A stretch of 64,000 bases of DNA from Candidatus Altimarinota bacterium (GTDB taxonomy: Bacteria; Patescibacteriota; Gracilibacteria; UBA4473): NCBI GenBank assembly GCA_023143095.1, contig JAGLIF010000003.1:62001-126000 (forward strand), written 5' to 3'. The position numbers and the translations under genes were made by a program. Below the pieces are notes generated by a model. That model was not told the origin of the DNA. It saw only the letters and a program-made list of their open reading frames with translations, and searched no databases. How positions within the stretch are numbered: position 1 is the first letter of the stretch; every line of letters starts with the position of its first letter. This document shows positions 60,715 through 64,000 of this stretch, piece by piece.

Positions 60715-61283
60715 AAACAATCACTCCCACCAAAAATCGAATACTAAGAGTTGCTCAAAAAATCCTTTCTAATGAAGGATATGTGGGAACATCTATTAGT
60801 AATATTGCAAAAATAGTTGGGGTAACTAAACCCACTGTTTATCATTTTTTTAAAAACAAAGAAGAACTTTTTAAGGAAGTTTTGATAACAGCTTTCAATG
60901 AACTGAATACCAAATTAAAGAAAGCAAATTCCAAAAAAGAAAGCCTCGATCAAAAATTAGAAAAATTAAGTATCATTTATATAAAATTTGGACTCAAACA
61001 TAAAAATATTTTTACAACCGCACTACAAAAAATACCACATTCAGAAAAAAATCTTATTCATCTTGTTACAGAATTAAGAAAAAAAATTATTACCTATTTT
61101 GAAGAAGTTATTGAAGAAGGGATAACAAAAAATCTTATTCCTACAAACAACTCAATACTTACGGCATATCTTTTGGTAGGAGGACTTGATTCATTCTTAT
61201 TGGAAAAAATCTTTTTTCAGGAAAAGCGTTGGACACCAAAATCAGCCACAGAAGTCTTAACTTCAATTATTTTTAGAAAATAA
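60711..61283 (+). CDS. TetR-family transcriptional regulator
   Basis: A 190-residue TetR repressor. The N-terminal HTH (about 9-55) reads ILRVAQKILSNEGYVGTS...IAKIVGVTKPTVYHFFKNKEELF, a close match to the family. The C-terminal ligand domain is divergent. It is the fifth gene of the unit headed by the palindrome at 56631, so it probably represses its own operon and releases it when the transported compound is present. Confidence 0.92.
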   Translation: MKTITPTKNRILRVAQKILSNEGYVGTSISNIAKIVGVTKPTVYHFFKNKEELFKEVLITAFNELNTKLKKANSKKESLDQKLEKLSIIYIKFGLKHKNIFTTALQKIPHSEKNLIHLVTELRKKIITYFEEVIEEGITKNLIPTNNSILTAYLLVGGLDSFLLEKIFFQEKRWTPKSATEVLTSIIFRK

Positions 61284-61310
61284 AAAAAATTATAAATTAA
61301 AATATATAAA

Positions 61311-61505
61311 ATGAACAACTCACTTTTTAGATTTTGTAGAAACCAATGGACATTTACTAAAGAAAGATGGTATGAATTTGATTCGTGTATTTTAAAAAAT
61401 AAACAAGAACATCAAAATCTAATTGATTTTATTTCTCCATTTCTACTTATTGAAGTTTTGTTTTGAATTGGAATAGCAACTTTAGTCTTTTTATCTCTTT
61501 TATAA
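61311..61505 (+). pseudogene. Small membrane ORF interrupted by in-frame UGA
   Basis: ATG 61311 gives 51 residues (MNNSLFRFCRNQW...IEVLF) and a TGA at 61464-61466. The same frame continues IGIATLVFLSLL to TAA at 61503. The two parts together make one hydrophobic helix broken by the stop, as if a TGG (Trp) codon had mutated or the stop is read through. The TAA lies 12 nt before the next gene. No family recognised. Confidence 0.45.
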
Positions 61506-61517
61506 AAAAATCATCCC

Positions 61518-62246
61518 ATGAAATTTTTCAATCGTCTTCGACAACAGTCAATTGCGAAACAATCAGCTAAGTTGAAAAAGCTGAAAACATTCAGAACATC
61601 AATCATGCAAGACTTTGATGAAACCATTGAAAGACTTATGAAAAAAAAGCTTGAAATTCAAAAAACATATTCAAAAAAACTTCACAAAGATAAACTCCTC
61701 CCTTCTTTAGAAGTTAAAAAAATAACACTTCTCAAACAATTTGATATTCATATCAACAAACTGTCTACAAAGAAAAGCCAAGTACAAAAAGCACTTAATA
61801 GAAAAATTTATGCTAAAAAATTAAAATTCGGTTTATTTCTTCGATATTTAGTTTCCGCTCCGTTTATCTATGCCATGATTATCCCTGCTGTCATAATGCA
61901 CATATTCTTGGAGGTTTATCATCAAATTTGTTTTCCTTTGTATGGATTGCCAAAAGTGAAAGCAAAAGATTATTTTGTATTCGACAGAAGACATCTACCT
62001 TTTTTAACTTTATTTGAAAAAATCAACTGTGTTTATTGTAGTTACTTTAATTGTTTGGTTTCCTACTTAAGAGAAGTATCAGCTAGAACAGAGCGCTATT
62101 GGTGTCCCATCAAACACGCTAATAAACTTAAAGATCAACATTCTCAATACAACCTCTTTTTCGATCCATCAAAACCAGCCAAATACAAAAAAGGAATAAA
62201 CAAAATTAGAACTATCAAAAAAACAAAAGTTCCTATTCTTGATTAA
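61518..62246 (+). CDS. Conserved cysteine-containing membrane-associated protein
   Basis: A 242-residue protein. Residues 1-110 are Lys-rich, likely coiled coil. A hydrophobic segment follows (about 112-138). The C-terminal part has DYFVFDRRHLPFL, NCVYCSYFNCLVSY and ARTERYWCPIKHA, a cysteine pattern I know from hypothetical proteins of several bacterial phyla. The cysteines could bind a metal or heme. It is 9 nt upstream of the UbiB kinase gene, so a joint role in lipid-soluble cofactor biology is possible. Confidence 0.75.
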   Translation: MKFFNRLRQQSIAKQSAKLKKLKTFRTSIMQDFDETIERLMKKKLEIQKTYSKKLHKDKLLPSLEVKKITLLKQFDIHINKLSTKKSQVQKALNRKIYAKKLKFGLFLRYLVSAPFIYAMIIPAVIMHIFLEVYHQICFPLYGLPKVKAKDYFVFDRRHLPFLTLFEKINCVYCSYFNCLVSYLREVSARTERYWCPIKHANKLKDQHSQYNLFFDPSKPAKYKKGINKIRTIKKTKVPILD

Positions 62247-62255
62247 TCTCATCCC

Positions 62256-63911
62256 ATGTCAAAACTAAAACAAAAAATTAAAGACTTAAAACGATTCAAA
62301 AAAATCGTATCCGTATTTGTAAAATATAGATTTGGATTTCTCTTTGATAAAATGGATATCCCGTTGCTTAGCAGAACAAAAGATGTTCATCATAATTCAT
62401 CTGCAGAAAGACTTCGTTTAACCTTTGAAGAACTCGGAACAACTTTTATCAAATTTGGACAAATTATGTCCACTCGACCAGATATTTTTCCTGATGAATA
62501 CATTCAAGAATTAGAAAAATTACAAGATTCTGTTCCTCCTTTTGCCTTTCACGAAGCCAAAGAAATCTTGGAAACGGAATTTAACAGTTCACTTCCCAAA
62601 ATTTTTGCTGAATTTGAACCAAGACCAATTGCTTCCGCTTCTATATCACAAGTACATCGGGCAGTCCTTCATACAGGAGAAATTGTGGCAGTCAAAATTC
62701 AACGACCAAATATACAAGAAACAATAGAAACCGACCTTGATATTTTTTATGCTTTAGCTGGATTTGTTGCTAAAAAAATTCCTAAAGCTAAAAATTATAA
62801 CCCGTCTGAGATTATAAAAGAATTTGATAAATCTATTCATCAAGAACTAAATTTTGTTATTGAAGCGGATAATTTAGAAAAATTTAAAAATAACTTTACC
62901 AATGAAAAACAAATCGATTTTCCGTTTGTTTATCGAGAATTAACGACTGAAAAAGTTCTTACAATGGAATTTATAGAAGGCACAAAAGTTGATTCTATTT
63001 CCAAGCTAAAAAAACTTCACATAGATTTACGATTTACGGCAAAAATAGGAGCAATCGCTTTTATTAAACAAGTGTTTTTAGACGGATTTTTTCATGCAGA
63101 CCCACACGCAGGAAATATTTTTGTTCAACCAAATGGAAAAATTGTTTTTCTTGATTGTGGAATGGTCGGACATATTACAGAAGATACAATGCTTTCCCTT
63201 GCCAATCTTTTTGCAGGTATTGCTGACAAGGATACCGATAAAATCCTTTCTGTTTTTGATGATATGGGAGTTTCTGAAGATGAAAGTTATAGTAAAGAAC
63301 TTCGAAAAGATGTTCAAGATTTTGTAAATCAATACGCAAATTTATCTCTCCAAGAAATTGAATTGGGGGTAGCCTTGCGAAGTGTAATACAGATTATCAC
63401 TTCTCATGAACTGAAAATTCCTGCTAATTTAGCCATTCTTATTAAAGCGGTTATTACGATAGAAGGAGTTGGAAGACAACTTGACCCTGAATTTAATATG
63501 ATTCAAACCATTAAGCCTTTCACCCAAAAGCTTTTTATTCGCCAGTTTGTTCCAAAAAAGATTATGAATACGATTTTAGGCAATATGCAAGAAATACAAA
63601 AATTTATTTCATATTTTCCACACGAACTAAACATCCTTACAAAAAAACTTTGTCGAGGAACAATAAAAATAAATATTGAGCATAAAGGATTAGAAAATAC
63701 TACTAATCAAATACAGAGCTCCCTAAACATCCTTTCTTTTTCTCTCCTTATTTCTGCTCTTATTGTGGGATCTTCTTTGATTGTTACCACGGATATTGGA
63801 AAGAAAATTTGGGAAATTCCAATATTGGGATTGATAGGATTTGGAATTGCCACATTTATGTCTTTGGTATGGCTGATCGTTATTTTACATAAAAAAAGAA
63901 AAAAAATGTGA
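62256..63911 (+). CDS. UbiB/ABC1/ADCK family atypical kinase
   Basis: A 551-residue protein-kinase-like ATPase. The family-specific KxGQ motif appears as FIKFGQIMSTRPD near 67-79, followed by the A-rich loop SASISQVHRA. The catalytic HADPHAGNIF is near 281-290 and the metal DCGMVG near 298-303. Two transmembrane helices close the protein (about 490-512 and 520-545), typical of UbiB. In other bacteria it supports ubiquinone or isoprenoid handling. No quinone pathway is visible here, so the lipid partner is unknown. Confidence 0.92.
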   Translation: MSKLKQKIKDLKRFKKIVSVFVKYRFGFLFDKMDIPLLSRTKDVHHNSSAERLRLTFEELGTTFIKFGQIMSTRPDIFPDEYIQELEKLQDSVPPFAFHEAKEILETEFNSSLPKIFAEFEPRPIASASISQVHRAVLHTGEIVAVKIQRPNIQETIETDLDIFYALAGFVAKKIPKAKNYNPSEIIKEFDKSIHQELNFVIEADNLEKFKNNFTNEKQIDFPFVYRELTTEKVLTMEFIEGTKVDSISKLKKLHIDLRFTAKIGAIAFIKQVFLDGFFHADPHAGNIFVQPNGKIVFLDCGMVGHITEDTMLSLANLFAGIADKDTDKILSVFDDMGVSEDESYSKELRKDVQDFVNQYANLSLQEIELGVALRSVIQIITSHELKIPANLAILIKAVITIEGVGRQLDPEFNMIQTIKPFTQKLFIRQFVPKKIMNTILGNMQEIQKFISYFPHELNILTKKLCRGTIKINIEHKGLENTTNQIQSSLNILSFSLLISALIVGSSLIVTTDIGKKIWEIPILGLIGFGIATFMSLVWLIVILHKKRKKM

Positions 63912-64000
63912 TTTTAATGTTTTTCTTCCCAATATTTTTGAATCTTTATTTTTTTGTACAAAATAGATTTCTTATTTTATTCTTTTTGTTTTTATCATTG

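Overview
The window is AT-rich, gene-dense bacterial DNA, probably from a member of the Candidate Phyla Radiation (Patescibacteria) or a similar reduced lineage. Support comes from two copies of a short two-helix membrane protein resembling the CPR 'T4SS pilin' family, a DUF4012 protein, a PilX-like pseudopilin, many orphan genes, and start codons that almost never carry a Shine-Dalgarno sequence. UGA is used as a stop (several ATGA stop/start overlaps), so the Gracilibacteria/Absconditabacteria UGA=Gly code does not apply. No rRNA gene is present, so the lineage cannot be fixed.

Layout. 1-6.5 kb: an unknown protein cut by the window edge, a patatin phospholipase, a Fur/Zur-type regulator with znuACB zinc uptake, and a phosphatidylserine decarboxylase-like protein. 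6.6-10.5 kb: a small defence-like block with an RloA/RloB (AbiL-type) pair, divergent from a membrane protein plus ComEC-like metallo-beta-lactamase pair, then a frameshifted XRE regulator. 10.6-37 kb: mostly housekeeping (tRNA-Trp, deaD, mnmH, gpmI, pyrH, rdgB, rbfA, a DinG-like exonuclease, rpsP-khpA, comF, a beta-CASP hydrolase, a phosphohexomutase, aspS, a cold-shock protein, a TauE permease, an EAL protein), punctuated by palindromic repeats. 37.4-45 kb: accessory DNA with a GNAT protein, two Fic-domain proteins, orphan genes, a structured RNA leader and an islet bounded by a 49-bp direct repeat at tRNA-Asn. 45-56.5 kb: a TRM11-like methyltransferase, htpX, tRNA-Arg, tyrS, an exceptional valS, a DUF192 lipoprotein and a UvrD-like helicase-nuclease. 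56.6-64 kb: an operon with a TetR operator at its front and tetR inside (pilin-like protein, HlyD-type adaptor, FtsX-type permease, ABC ATPase, TetR), then a small UGA-interrupted membrane ORF, a conserved cysteine protein and a UbiB/ABC1 kinase.

The most striking object is the valyl-tRNA synthetase gene. Its catalytic domain is interrupted by about 380 residues that read as two tandem histidine-phosphatase (RHG) domains. Other notable signals are a roughly 230-nt structured RNA ending in a terminator directly in front of an orphan gene, a recurrent promoter-like element placed so close to start codons that transcripts would be leaderless, Fur-type 7-1-7 boxes shared by the zinc regulator and a remote membrane-protein gene, and partial copies of tRNA 3' ends downstream of two tRNA genes.
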